Below, in pieces: positions 44,782-54,022 of a stretch of 64,000 nucleotides of DNA (position 1 is the stretch's first letter; every line of letters begins with the position of its first letter). The notes under the pieces are model-generated. The model saw nothing but the letters and a program-made list of their open reading frames with translations, was not told the DNA's origin and searched no databases. Location of the stretch: positions 62,001 through 126,000 of the forward strand of contig CADCKQ010000002.1 in assembly GCA_902802045.1 (NCBI GenBank). Direction: 5' to 3'. The position numbers and the translations under genes were made by a program. Origin of the DNA: Oscillospiraceae bacterium. Its GTDB lineage: Bacteria > Bacillota > Clostridia > Oscillospirales > Oscillospiraceae.

Positions 44782-44890
44782 AGGATCTCCTGAATACACA
44801 TACTTAAAATTTACACTAATATAACAAACGGTACAGGATTTTTCAATATTTGCCCGCTATAATGGCCCAAACGAAAAGGAGCGAGTTTCA

Positions 44891-46129
44891 TTGCGAGTCA
44901 ACAGGATATTAAACAGAATACTTCTTGGAATAATCATTCTCCTGTTCATTTTCATTCTTGCCGGCGTTGCCATTCTGATCTGGAAGGACGTGCCCGGAAT
45001 TGTCTTTGCGTTCAATAGCTTTAAAAACAGGCTCACGGGAGAAGAGTCTGTCTCCTATATTTCGGAACAGGCAGAGCCGTACTACTCGGCACTCTCTGAA
45101 GAAGGGGACAGTGCCATTCCGCATTTTTCTAACAAATATCTCTTGAACCAGCTCCCGGAGCCTCAGAAAAACTGTGCTGCAGTCATGTACAAAAGCATAC
45201 TGAATCATGACGACAGCTGCAGTATAGGAAACTTTGGTCTTAATGAGGATCAGCTCCGCACTGCGTACAGTTTCCTATATTACGATTGCCCGGAGCTATT
45301 TCAGGTCACTAACGGCTATACTCAGCTCAGCCGTAACGGGACAATCATTGAGATCAGTTTTGACTATATCCTTGATGTGAACCGCTATCAGATCTTCCGC
45401 GAGGAGGCAGAAGAGACGATCGCTTCTCTTAAAAAAGAGACGGAGGGTCTTGATGATCTCAATAAAGAATTCTACGTTGTCAGGTACCTGAGAGACAATA
45501 ACGTCTATGACAGCGTGAGCCCCCTCTGCGGTACTCCGTATGCTGCTCTGCGCCTCGGCTACGGTAAATGTGACGCCTTTGCCAGAGCCTTCCAGTGGGT
45601 CATGCAGGAGATGGGGATCCCGTGTCTCCATATAGACGGTCCCGGCTCGGACAACACTGCCGCTCACGCATGGAATATAGTTCGTATAGGGAAGAGTTTC
45701 TATGAACTTGATGTTACATCCCTGGTCTGTGAACCGGGTGAGGAGAAGTCGGATGAGCTTTTCTCGATCAATATACCCGGCAGCTGGCTGAGGGAAGCCT
45801 ACTCCGCTTATGACATTTTCGAAACCTTTGCGCCGCTTCCGGATACTGAGAATTTCGCCTCAGGCCACAGGCTTGAAAACGGTTTTCTCTATAAAAACTG
45901 CGAGCTTGAAGCAATAGCCTCTGATACCGGAGAGGTCTTTACTGAGGCTTACCGCTCCGGAGGAACTTACGGTATTCAGTTTACGGACAAAGCCGCCTAT
46001 GAGATCTTCAAAGAAAACGTAGATAAATATATAAGCATGATGACAGACCTTTTCAAAACAGGCATAAAATATACCGTAACTTCATACGATACTTTTAATT
46101 TTGTTGAATTTTCCATATCCAAAAGCTGA
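44891..46129 (+). CDS. Membrane-anchored transglutaminase-like protein
   Basis: A 412-aa protein with a membrane anchor (residues 8-30) and an extracellular transglutaminase-like fold. The Cys-His-Asp triad is visible in RLGYGKCDAFARAFQW, AAHAWNIV and YELDVTS (about residues 227, 258 and 273). Such domains act as proteases or cross-linkers at the cell surface. The start is TTG 44891, with AAAGGAG about 9 bases upstream; no nearby ATG fits. A terminator follows. Confidence 0.8.
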   Translation: MRVNRILNRILLGIIILLFIFILAGVAILIWKDVPGIVFAFNSFKNRLTGEESVSYISEQAEPYYSALSEEGDSAIPHFSNKYLLNQLPEPQKNCAAVMYKSILNHDDSCSIGNFGLNEDQLRTAYSFLYYDCPELFQVTNGYTQLSRNGTIIEISFDYILDVNRYQIFREEAEETIASLKKETEGLDDLNKEFYVVRYLRDNNVYDSVSPLCGTPYAALRLGYGKCDAFARAFQWVMQEMGIPCLHIDGPGSDNTAAHAWNIVRIGKSFYELDVTSLVCEPGEEKSDELFSINIPGSWLREAYSAYDIFETFAPLPDTENFASGHRLENGFLYKNCELEAIASDTGEVFTEAYRSGGTYGIQFTDKAAYEIFKENVDKYISMMTDLFKTGIKYTVTSYDTFNFVEFSISKS

Positions 46130-46133
46130 TAAT

Positions 46134-46168
46134 AAGCTCCCGCGATTTTACATTCCCGGGAGCTTTTT
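46134..46168 (+). terminator. Rho-independent terminator
   Basis: 9-bp stem aagctcccg/cgggagctt (46134-46142 with 46157-46165) followed by a T-run. Confidence 0.8.
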
Positions 46169-46171
46169 GTG

Positions 46172-46200
46172 TTGACTAAAAGAGCATAAAAAACTATAAT
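46172..46200 (+). promoter_or_regulatory. Strong promoter of PFOR
   Basis: TTGACT (46172-46177), exact 17-base spacer, TATAAT (46195-46200), 70 bases before the PFOR start codon. Confidence 0.85.
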
Positions 46201-46270
46201 TATGTAACGGGGAAATCTTCCTCGTTTTATGTTTGTTAAATTTTTTTTTATTTTTTAAGGGAGGAATTAT

Positions 46271-49200
46271 ATGTCAGGCAAAAAAGTTTTCAAGTCCATG
46301 GACGGAAACGAAGCTGCTGCGTATATATCTTACGCTTTTACTGAAGCTGCAACGATATATCCGATCACTCCTTCGAGCCCCATGGCGAATCACGTTGACG
46401 AGTGGGCAGCGCACGGGATGAAGAATATCTTCGGATCGCCCGTCAAGCTGGTCGAGATGCAGGCAGAACTCGGTGCCGCAGCGGCCATGCAGGGCTCAGC
46501 CGAAGCAGGATCCCTCACGACGACCTACACGTCATCACAGGGCCTTATGCTCATGATCCCACCTATGTACAGAATGGCAGGTCTTCTGCTTCCTGTTGTA
46601 ATGCATGTTGCAGCCAGATCCGTCGGTACAGATGCGATCTCCATCTTCGGCGACCACCAGGACGTCATGTCCTGCCGCCAGACAGGCTGGGCACAGCTGG
46701 CATCTTCCAGCGTCCAGGAGTGCATGGATATGGGCGCAGTTGCACATTTGAGCGCAATCAAGGGCAGAGTTCCTGTACAGCACTTCTTTGACGGATTCCG
46801 TACATCCCACGAGATCCAGAAGATCGAAGTCCTCGATTTCGACGAGATGGCAAAGCTTGTCGATTGGGACGCTATAAAGAAATTCAAGGATCACGCTCTG
46901 AACCCCGAGCACCCGACACTCCGCAACACGGGTGAAAACGATGATATCTTCTTCCAGCACAGAGAAGCAGTCAACCCGTTCTACTTTGCGTTCCCCGAGA
47001 TAGTCGAGGAAGCAATGAAGCAGATCTCCGAAGTCACCGGCAGAGACTACAGGCTCTTCAACTACTATGGTGCTCCCGACGCTGAGGAAGTCATAGTGGC
47101 AATGGGCTCGGTCTCCGACACTGTACGCGAGACTGTTGAGTATCTCAACTCCCGCGGCGCCAAGGTAGGCTTTGTACAGGTCCACCTCTTCAGACCTTTC
47201 AGCATCAAACATCTCATGGATGTTCTTCCCGAGAGTGTAAAGATCATCACTGCTCTCGACAGGACCAAGGAGCCCGGTGCCATCGGCGAGCCTCTCTATG
47301 AGGATATCTGCTCGGCCATGATCGAGTCCGGCAAGGGTAATATAAAGGTCCTCGGCGGCAGATACGGCCTTTCTTCGAAGGATACCACCCCCGCACAGAT
47401 CAAGGCTGTCTTCGACAACATGACAGGCGACAGGCGCAACCACTTTACAGTCGGTATCAACGACGACCTGACATTCCTTTCCCTGCCTGTAGGAGAGAAC
47501 TTCGTGACCGGAAACGACTCCACGATCTCCTGCAAGTTCTGGGGCCTCGGCTCCGACGGTACGGTGGGCGCGAACAAGAACTCCATTAAGATCATAGGCG
47601 ACAACACGGACAAATACGTCCAGGCATATTTCCAGTATGACGCCAAGAAGTCCGGCGGTCTTACGAGAAGCCACCTGAGATTTGGCGACAAGCCCATCCA
47701 TTCCACCTACTACGTCACGATGGCTGACTTCGTAGCCTGTCACAAACAGGCCTACATGGCGCTCTTTGATATGGTGAATGAAGTGAAGCCCGGCGGTACC
47801 TTCCTTCTCAATACCAGATGGAAAGGCCAGCAGCTCATCGACAATCTTCCGAACAGAGCCAAGAGGATCATGGCCGAGAGGAATATCAACTTCTACACGA
47901 TCGACGCTACTGACATAGCTGCGGAAGTCGGTCTCGGAAACAGAACTTCCACAGTTCTCCAGGCAGCCTTCTTTAAACTCTCCGGCGTACTTCCGATAGA
48001 AGATGCAGAGAGATACATGAAGGATGCGGCCGTCAAGAGCTTCTCCAGAAAGGGCCAGAAAGTTGTTGACATGAACTGGCAGGCAATCGAGAGAGGCCTC
48101 AACAGCTCCGTCAAGATAGACATTCCTGCAGAGTGGAAGGATCTCGAGGATGAGCCTGACGTTGTAAAGAATCCCGGCGCTCCGTCCTTTATTACTGACG
48201 TTCTTGAACCGATGAATGCCGCTAAAGGCGATGACATTCCCGTTTCCAAATTCAAAGATTACGCTGACGGCGTTATGCCTGTCGATACTGCAAAGTATGA
48301 GAAGCGCGGTGTTGCAGATAATGTTCCCGTTTGGGATCCCGACAAGTGCATAGGATGCAACAGATGTGCTTTAGTCTGCCCGCACGCTGCGATCCGTCCC
48401 TTCCTCTTCACCGAAGAAGAGGCCAAGAACGCTCCGGAGGGCTGTGTTACCAAGAAAGCGCTCGGCAAGGGCTTTGAAAACTACACATACCGCATGCAGG
48501 TCGGAGTTCTGGACTGCCAGGGCTGCGGAAGCTGCGTAGATGTCTGCCCGGCGAAGGAGAAGGCACTGAAGATGGTTCCTCTGGACGATGTCCTCGACCA
48601 GCAGAAGCTCTTCGACTACTGCCTGACCCTCTCCGACAAGAAGAATCCAATGGACAAATTCACAGCCAAGGGCTCACAGTACGAGAGAGAGTACTACCAG
48701 TTCAACGGTGCCTGCCCCGGCTGCGGCGAAGCACCCTACATCAAGCTCCTCACTCAGGTCTTTGGCAACAGAATGTATGTGGCCAACGCGACGGGCTGCT
48801 CACAGGTCTACGCAATGTTCACTCCGACTTTCCCGATGTCCACAGATCCGAAGACAGGCTTCGGTCCTGCATTCTCCAACTGCCTCTTCGAGAACAACGC
48901 TGAGTTCGCACTCGGCATGCGTCTGTCCATGAACCAGATGAAGGAACAGGTCAAGAGACATGCGCTCGCTGCCATCGAGGCCTCCTCGGATGAGAAGCTC
49001 AAAGCTGCTCTCAACGACTGGCTCGAGTATGGCGATGAGGAAGACAGAACCGTCGAAGTCTCCGACGCGGTAAGAGAAGCTCTGAAAGAGACTAAAGACG
49101 ACAATGCAGATATCAGATTCCTGCGCGACAGACAGGATCAGCTGACCAAGAAGGCAGTGTGGATGTTCGGCGGAGACGGCTGGGCATACGACATAGGCTA

Positions 49201-49801
49201 TGGCGGACTTGATCACGTTATGGCCTCCGGTGAGGACATCAATGTTCTCGTCGTCGACAACGAGCTGTACGCCAACACAGGCGGACAGGCTTCCAAGGCA
49301 ACTCCTATCGGCGCCGCCGTCCAGTTTGCCGCAGCGGGCAAGATCACACCTAAGAAGGACCTCGGCCTGATGCTCAGCACTTACGGATATGTCTACGTCG
49401 CTAAAGTAGCACTCGGCGCCAATCCCGAGCACTTCCTCAAGTGCCTCAAGGAAGCTGCCGAGCACAAAGGACCTTCGATCGTCATCGCGTATGCTCCGTG
49501 CATCAACCACGGTATCGGCGGCGGCATGAAGAAGTCCATAGCTGAAGAGAAGGATGCTGTTGAATGCGGCTTCTGGCCCCTCTACAGGTACATCCCCGAG
49601 AGAGAAGAGCAGGGTCTCAACCCCTTCGTTCTTGACAGCAAAGAGCCCAACGGCAAGATCCGCGAGTACATGATGAATGAAGTGAGATTCTCGTCGCTCA
49701 CACGTACATTCCCCGAGACAGCCGAGAAGCTGTTCAAGGAAGCAGAAGAACAGTGCATGAAGCGCTACGAGAAATACAAGAGAATGGCAAAAGACTGGTA
49801 A
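46271..49801 (+). CDS. nifJ: Pyruvate:ferredoxin (flavodoxin) oxidoreductase
   Basis: A 1176-aa single-chain PFOR converting pyruvate and CoA to acetyl-CoA, CO2 and reduced ferredoxin. Domain I opens with KSMDGNEAAAYISYAFTEAA and TIYPITPSSPMA; two 4Fe-4S motifs lie at about residues 690-755 (CIGCNRCALVCP and CQGCGSCVDVCP); the CPGCGE Cys pair precedes the thiamine-diphosphate domain with GGDGWAYDIGYGG and NTGGQ (about 960-1010). GGGAGG ribosome site, strong promoter, and tight terminator mark it as a highly expressed single-gene unit; codon choice looks strongly biased. Together with ackA it indicates acetate fermentation. Confidence 0.97.
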   Translation: MSGKKVFKSMDGNEAAAYISYAFTEAATIYPITPSSPMANHVDEWAAHGMKNIFGSPVKLVEMQAELGAAAAMQGSAEAGSLTTTYTSSQGLMLMIPPMYRMAGLLLPVVMHVAARSVGTDAISIFGDHQDVMSCRQTGWAQLASSSVQECMDMGAVAHLSAIKGRVPVQHFFDGFRTSHEIQKIEVLDFDEMAKLVDWDAIKKFKDHALNPEHPTLRNTGENDDIFFQHREAVNPFYFAFPEIVEEAMKQISEVTGRDYRLFNYYGAPDAEEVIVAMGSVSDTVRETVEYLNSRGAKVGFVQVHLFRPFSIKHLMDVLPESVKIITALDRTKEPGAIGEPLYEDICSAMIESGKGNIKVLGGRYGLSSKDTTPAQIKAVFDNMTGDRRNHFTVGINDDLTFLSLPVGENFVTGNDSTISCKFWGLGSDGTVGANKNSIKIIGDNTDKYVQAYFQYDAKKSGGLTRSHLRFGDKPIHSTYYVTMADFVACHKQAYMALFDMVNEVKPGGTFLLNTRWKGQQLIDNLPNRAKRIMAERNINFYTIDATDIAAEVGLGNRTSTVLQAAFFKLSGVLPIEDAERYMKDAAVKSFSRKGQKVVDMNWQAIERGLNSSVKIDIPAEWKDLEDEPDVVKNPGAPSFITDVLEPMNAAKGDDIPVSKFKDYADGVMPVDTAKYEKRGVADNVPVWDPDKCIGCNRCALVCPHAAIRPFLFTEEEAKNAPEGCVTKKALGKGFENYTYRMQVGVLDCQGCGSCVDVCPAKEKALKMVPLDDVLDQQKLFDYCLTLSDKKNPMDKFTAKGSQYEREYYQFNGACPGCGEAPYIKLLTQVFGNRMYVANATGCSQVYAMFTPTFPMSTDPKTGFGPAFSNCLFENNAEFALGMRLSMNQMKEQVKRHALAAIEASSDEKLKAALNDWLEYGDEEDRTVEVSDAVREALKETKDDNADIRFLRDRQDQLTKKAVWMFGGDGWAYDIGYGGLDHVMASGEDINVLVVDNELYANTGGQASKATPIGAAVQFAAAGKITPKKDLGLMLSTYGYVYVAKVALGANPEHFLKCLKEAAEHKGPSIVIAYAPCINHGIGGGMKKSIAEEKDAVECGFWPLYRYIPEREEQGLNPFVLDSKEPNGKIREYMMNEVRFSSLTRTFPETAEKLFKEAEEQCMKRYEKYKRMAKDW

Positions 49802-49818
49802 TCCGATCTGATCTACAC

Positions 49819-49844
49819 AAGGCAGGGCTTCGGCCCTGCCTTTT
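49819..49844 (+). terminator. Terminator after PFOR
   Basis: 10-bp perfect stem aaggcagggc/gccctgcctt with a TTCG tetraloop, followed by TTCC. Confidence 0.9.
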
Positions 49845-49910
49845 CCTGTTGAAAAAGACGTTTCCGGAGATTCCGTTACGGAAAACCGCTGTAATATTTT
49901 CCCTGATTCG

Positions 49911-49939
49911 TTGACAATCGATAATACAAGTGATAATAT
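49911..49939 (+). promoter_or_regulatory. Promoter of small lipoprotein, with shared leader
   Basis: TTGACA (49911-49916), 17-base spacer, TAATAT (49934-49939). The following leader includes a perfect 10-bp inverted repeat ATATAACTGT/ACAGTTATAT (49936-49945 with 49961-49970). From the -10 on, 31 bases (49934-49964) strongly resemble the leader of the lipoprotein gene at 62409. Confidence 0.7.
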
Positions 49940-49990
49940 AACTGTGTTAGCTTAAATAATACAGTTATATTACTTTAGGAGGTATCAATA

Positions 49991-50410
49991 ATGAAAAAGT
50001 ATTTAGCTCTGCTGCTTGCCTGTGCGCTGGTTCTTGCTCTCTGTGCCTGCGGGAAGGCTGCTCCTCTGTCCGATGAAGAAAAACTCGCGAAAGTCGAAGA
50101 GCTTTATCTGAACAAGCTTTCAGATAATGGCGGCACGCTTGAAGAGTACAGGGTCGATAAGGTTGAGCCGGTCGACAATGAAACACTCTCTATGCTGACA
50201 GGAAAAGACGGGTTTTACCCCGACGCCACGGATGATGCTGTCTTCGCGTACGTCACATACTCTGTTAAGCCGGCAGCAGACTATTATTTAGCTTGGACAG
50301 CAGGAAACGGAGAAGAGCAGGGCGATTGGATAGTAAACAAAACGGCCTGCGTATGTGTTGACAAGGTAAACGGAGAATTCGCGCTTGTAAGCGACGGTAC
50401 CGGCTGGTAA
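49991..50410 (+). CDS. Small lipoprotein
   Basis: A 139-aa exported lipoprotein: signal MKKYLALLLACALVLALCAC with lipobox LCAC, then an acidic ~115-residue domain with EEYRVDKVEPVDNETLSML and FAYVTYSVKPA. AGGAGG precedes the start. It has a dedicated promoter and a very strong terminator, so it is a single-gene unit. No family recognised. Confidence 0.7.
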   Translation: MKKYLALLLACALVLALCACGKAAPLSDEEKLAKVEELYLNKLSDNGGTLEEYRVDKVEPVDNETLSMLTGKDGFYPDATDDAVFAYVTYSVKPAADYYLAWTAGNGEEQGDWIVNKTACVCVDKVNGEFALVSDGTGW

Positions 50411-50451
50411 GTTTCAGGAACAGGAACACCTGGTTTAGTCAGAATAGACAA

Positions 50452-50501
50452 AAAATGTCCGCCAAAATTGTTGAAGATAGACAATTTATGGCGGACATTT
50501 T
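50452..50501 (+). terminator. Long terminator hairpin
   Basis: Stem aaaatgtccgcc-aaattgt (50452-50471) pairs with acaattt-ggcggacatttt (50481-50501) with a one-base bulge; loop tgaagatag. Followed by ATTTG and a TATAAT box (50508-50513) that may serve the PPK2 gene. Confidence 0.8.
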
Positions 50502-50559
50502 ATTTGTTATAATATATCATCAAATACTGCAAAAATCTTTTGTATGAGAGGAGTTCAGT

Positions 50560-52038
50560 ATGAGCACAGAAACAGTTGAGAACGGGAAGGAAGTTCTCAA
50601 AGCGGAAATAAAAGAGCTTAAGGAAAAGCTTATCTCCATGCAGCAGCCTTTGAGGGAGAAGGGTTTGCCCATAATCGTACTCGTGGAGGGCTGGGCAGCG
50701 GCCGGAAAAGGAAGTCTTATCAACGAACTGATAAGCGAGATCGACCCGAGGTTCTATAATGTGGTATCCCCGGTCATTAAAAGCGAGAGCGAGGAGCGCT
50801 ACCCGTTTTTATATCCCTATGCTTCCGAGATACCGGAAAACGGAAAGATCATGTTCTATGACTCGGGATGGATGGAAGCTGTCGTAAGGAAATATATGCG
50901 CCGGGAGATCACTAAAGACGTATATAAGCAGCGCGTCCGCTCCGTTAACGAGTTTGAAAGACAGCTTCGCGACGGAGGCTACCTGATACTCAAGCTCTTT
51001 GTGAATATAAGCGCAAAGGAGCAGAAAAAACGTATCAGAGACCTTCTCGAGGACGGGAATACCGAGTGGCGTGTAAGCGACGACGATATCTGGCAGCACA
51101 AGGAGTATGAGCTCTTCAAGGAAGCCTACGACAAGTTCATGGAAAAGACAAACGAAACAGTTCCATGGCATGTTCTCGACGGCGGCAACAAAAAGAAGGC
51201 TGTCAGAGACGCGTTCAGGCTTCTGACCGGTATGATAGAAAAAGGTCTCAAGGACGGCAAATACAACGGTGATCCGTTCAAGGAGGATTTCCCGCTTATA
51301 AAGATGCCCGAACTCAAAGATGTCGACTTGAGCGCTGTTATTTCGGACGAGGAATACGACAAAGAGCTCAAGAAATATCAGAACAAGCTCAGAGATCTCC
51401 ACAATGTTATATACCGCAAGAAGATCCCCGTAGTTCTGTGCTATGAGGGCTGGGACGCGGCCGGAAAGGGCGGAAACATCAGAAGGATAGCCAAGCCCCT
51501 GGATCCAAGAGGCTTTGACGTCAAGCCCATAGCATCTCCAGAGCCTCATGAACTGGCCCGCCAGTACCTGTGGAGATTCTGGACGAGACTTCCGAGATCA
51601 GGGCATATCTGTATTTTCGACCGCACCTGGTACGGAAGAGTAATGGTGGAGAGGCTCGAGGGCTACTGCACCGAGAAGGACTGGAAGAGGGCATACAACG
51701 AGATAAATGAATTTGAACGCCAGCTGACCGATTGGGGCGCCGTAGTGATAAAGTTCTGGATACAGATAGACAGCGATACCCAGCTGGAGCGCTTCACGGC
51801 CAGACAGAACACTCCGGAGAAACAGTGGAAGATAACCGAAGAAGACTGGCGCAACAGAGATAAATGGGATCAGTACGAGGTCGCGGTAAATGAGATGCTG
51901 CAAAAGACCAGTACGGAAAACGCTCCCTGGTACATTATCGAGTCCAACGATAAGAAATACGCCAGAATAAGAACGCTCAAGATTCTTACCGAAGCGCTCG
52001 AAAAGGCCTGCGAGGAGCACACTGTCAGAAATCTTTAA
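50560..52038 (+). CDS. Two-domain polyphosphate kinase 2 (polyphosphate:AMP phosphotransferase)
   Basis: A 492-aa class II PPK2 with two PPK2 domains (residues ~20-235 and ~275-485), each with a Walker A (EGWAAAGKGSL and EGWDAAGKGGN). The second domain keeps the active FDRTWYGRV motif and is probably catalytic. In the first this motif is degenerate (YDSGWMEAVV). Such duplicated proteins transfer phosphate from polyphosphate to AMP to make ADP. Ribosome site AGAGGAG. Single-gene unit; a role in energy or stress balance is inferred. Confidence 0.9.
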   Translation: MSTETVENGKEVLKAEIKELKEKLISMQQPLREKGLPIIVLVEGWAAAGKGSLINELISEIDPRFYNVVSPVIKSESEERYPFLYPYASEIPENGKIMFYDSGWMEAVVRKYMRREITKDVYKQRVRSVNEFERQLRDGGYLILKLFVNISAKEQKKRIRDLLEDGNTEWRVSDDDIWQHKEYELFKEAYDKFMEKTNETVPWHVLDGGNKKKAVRDAFRLLTGMIEKGLKDGKYNGDPFKEDFPLIKMPELKDVDLSAVISDEEYDKELKKYQNKLRDLHNVIYRKKIPVVLCYEGWDAAGKGGNIRRIAKPLDPRGFDVKPIASPEPHELARQYLWRFWTRLPRSGHICIFDRTWYGRVMVERLEGYCTEKDWKRAYNEINEFERQLTDWGAVVIKFWIQIDSDTQLERFTARQNTPEKQWKITEEDWRNRDKWDQYEVAVNEMLQKTSTENAPWYIIESNDKKYARIRTLKILTEALEKACEEHTVRNL

Positions 52039-52070
52039 TAATTAACCTAGTCAGGAATGACAGTTATAAT

Positions 52071-52108
52071 ACCGGTGACAGCCCGTAAATCGGGCCGTCA
52101 CCGGTTTT
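52071..52108 (+). terminator. Terminator after PPK2
   Basis: Stem accggtgac-a-gcccg / cgggc-c-gtcaccggt (52071-52085 with 52091-52105), loop taaat, then TTT. Confidence 0.85.
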
Positions 52109-52153
52109 CACATATTAAAAGATCATTTTATTGAGATCCTCCGAAATAATGTC

Positions 52154-52182
52154 TTGACAAACGGGCAAAGTGAGTTTATTAT
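52154..52182 (+). promoter_or_regulatory. Promoter of the ABC transporter-hisD operon
   Basis: TTGACA (52154-52159), 17-base spacer, TATTAT (52177-52182). The leader after it contains the symmetrical stretch ttagctcgctaaagcgttag (about 52195-52214), a possible operator; no known riboswitch was recognised. Confidence 0.7.
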
Positions 52183-52252
52183 CAGTTCATTATATTAGCT
52201 CGCTAAAGCGTTAGTCCAATGATGTACAATTAATAATTGGGAGGATATTCAA

Positions 52253-53233
52253 ATGAAAAAGAAGATATCGCTTATACTTGTTCTCGCGCTGATTCTTTCG
52301 CTGGCAGCGGGATGCGGAAGCTCAAGTCAGGCTAAGGCGCCGGTCATTAAGGACGGAGATTTCACCATAGCATTCTGTACATGGATAGGATATGCTCCCT
52401 TGTATATCGCAAGAGAAAAAGGATTCTTTGAGAAATACGGTATAAATCCTACTCTGACAATAAATGAGGACGAAGGCACTTATGCGGCCGCTATGTATTC
52501 AAACAGCATTCAGGGCCTCGGCCAGGTCATAGACCGTGAAGTCATAAGCTTTGCATCCGGAACTCCGGAGACAGTTATCCTTGCGATGGATCAGTCCTCC
52601 GGCGGAGACGGGATCATTGCAAGCGCGGATATCAATTCTGTTGAAGATCTCAAGGGCAAAACAATAGGTCTCGATACCTCCTCGACCGCGTATTTCTTCT
52701 GCCTGACAGTTCTGCAGAGCGCGGGACTGACTGAAAAAGACGTAACACTTATTGATATGGACTCCGATTCCACAGGTCCGGCTTTCATGGCGGGGCAGAT
52801 AGACGCAGCAGTTACCTGGGAGCCCTTCCTTTCTACAGCATCTGACCGTGAAGGCGGGCACCTCCTTTGCGACTCTGCGGACTACCCCGGAACTATCCTC
52901 GATGTGCTTACAGTAAGACAGGATCTCTCTGATGAGGCAAAACAGGCGCTGGCAAACGCATGGTATGACGCTGTAGATTATCTGAAAGCAAATGAGGATG
53001 AGAGCGTAAAGATAATGGCCGAGGGCCTTGAGCTGACTGTTGAAGAGGCGGCAGATGAGCTGTCCGGCGTCTCATTCTACGGCAGGGAAGAGAACAAAGC
53101 CTTCATAGACAAAGATTCCGGAAACAGTATCTTTGATATTGCAAAAAGAGCGCAGGACTTCTGGCTCGAGCTCGGAATAATAAGCAGCGAGATAGATCTT
53201 GACACTTTCATCTCTGCAGAATACTTCGGATAA
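52253..53233 (+). CDS. ABC transporter substrate-binding lipoprotein (NMT1/SsuA-like)
   Basis: A 326-aa lipoprotein (lipobox LAAGC, residues ~17-22) with the NMT1/SsuA fold: FCTWIGYAPLYIAREKGFFEKYGI, then SVEDLKGKTIGLDTSSTAYFF and VTWEPFLSTA. Family substrates are sulfonates, taurine, nitrate or pyrimidine precursors; the present one cannot be read. GGGAGG ribosome site. First gene of a four-gene operon with permease, ATPase and hisD. Confidence 0.88.
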   Translation: MKKKISLILVLALILSLAAGCGSSSQAKAPVIKDGDFTIAFCTWIGYAPLYIAREKGFFEKYGINPTLTINEDEGTYAAAMYSNSIQGLGQVIDREVISFASGTPETVILAMDQSSGGDGIIASADINSVEDLKGKTIGLDTSSTAYFFCLTVLQSAGLTEKDVTLIDMDSDSTGPAFMAGQIDAAVTWEPFLSTASDREGGHLLCDSADYPGTILDVLTVRQDLSDEAKQALANAWYDAVDYLKANEDESVKIMAEGLELTVEEAADELSGVSFYGREENKAFIDKDSGNSIFDIAKRAQDFWLELGIISSEIDLDTFISAEYFG

Positions 53234-53248
53234 TCAAAGGGTAATAAG

Positions 53249-54022
53249 GTGACAGATAAAAAGTCATACAAATCAACATCGTTTATTTCGTTCGCCGTGA
53301 TCCTTCTGATATGGTTCACGGCAACGAAAGTTTTCAGCGTAAACAAGGTTTTCCTGCCCTCTCCGGGTAATGTGGCAGAGGCGCTGAAAAGACTCCTGAA
53401 GGACGGTATGCTTCTGAGATATACCTGGATGAGTACGAAACGCGTATTCATAGGCTGGCTCATCTCGGTCATTGCCGCCCTTCCTCTAGGTATGCTCACG
53501 GCGACCTCGAGATTTTTCAAAGCGCTTCTGCAGCCGGTAATGGAATTCATGCGCTATCTTCCGGTCGTCGCTTTAGTTCCGCTGACGCTTCTTTATTTCG
53601 GAATAGGGGAGAGCCAGAAATATGCGATCATATTCCTGGGGACATTCTTCCAGCTCATACTCATGGTGTCGGACAGTGTTGCCTCCGTTGACAGGAACAT
53701 GATAAACGCCGCGGCGACTCTGGGAGCCGCAAAGAAGCAGCAGTATTTCCGCGTGCTTCTGCCCGCTGCGCTTCCGTCGCTTCTTGACGATATGCGCCTG
53801 ACGATCGGCTGGGCCTGGACATATCTGGTAGTCGCGGAAATGGTGGCTGCAGACGCCGGCCTCGGTTATATGATACTCAAGAATCAGCGCTATCTGGCAA
53901 CGGATGTGATCTTTGCGGGGCTTATCATGATAGGACTTGTAGGTTTAGTTACGGACTTTGCCTTCAGGCTGATCTCATATATAGCCGTACCCTGGGCAAG
54001 GAGGCTTAACGACAATGTCTGA
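53249..54022 (+). CDS. ABC transporter permease (SsuC/TauC-like)
   Basis: A 257-aa inner-membrane permease with six helices and the EAA-type coupling loop (INAAATLGAAKKQQYFRVLLPAALPSLLDDMRL) typical of binding-protein-dependent SsuC/NitB permeases. GTG start 53249 with AAGGG upstream. Overlaps the ATPase gene by 8 bases. Confidence 0.9.
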   Translation: MTDKKSYKSTSFISFAVILLIWFTATKVFSVNKVFLPSPGNVAEALKRLLKDGMLLRYTWMSTKRVFIGWLISVIAALPLGMLTATSRFFKALLQPVMEFMRYLPVVALVPLTLLYFGIGESQKYAIIFLGTFFQLILMVSDSVASVDRNMINAAATLGAAKKQQYFRVLLPAALPSLLDDMRLTIGWAWTYLVVAEMVAADAGLGYMILKNQRYLATDVIFAGLIMIGLVGLVTDFAFRLISYIAVPWARRLNDNV

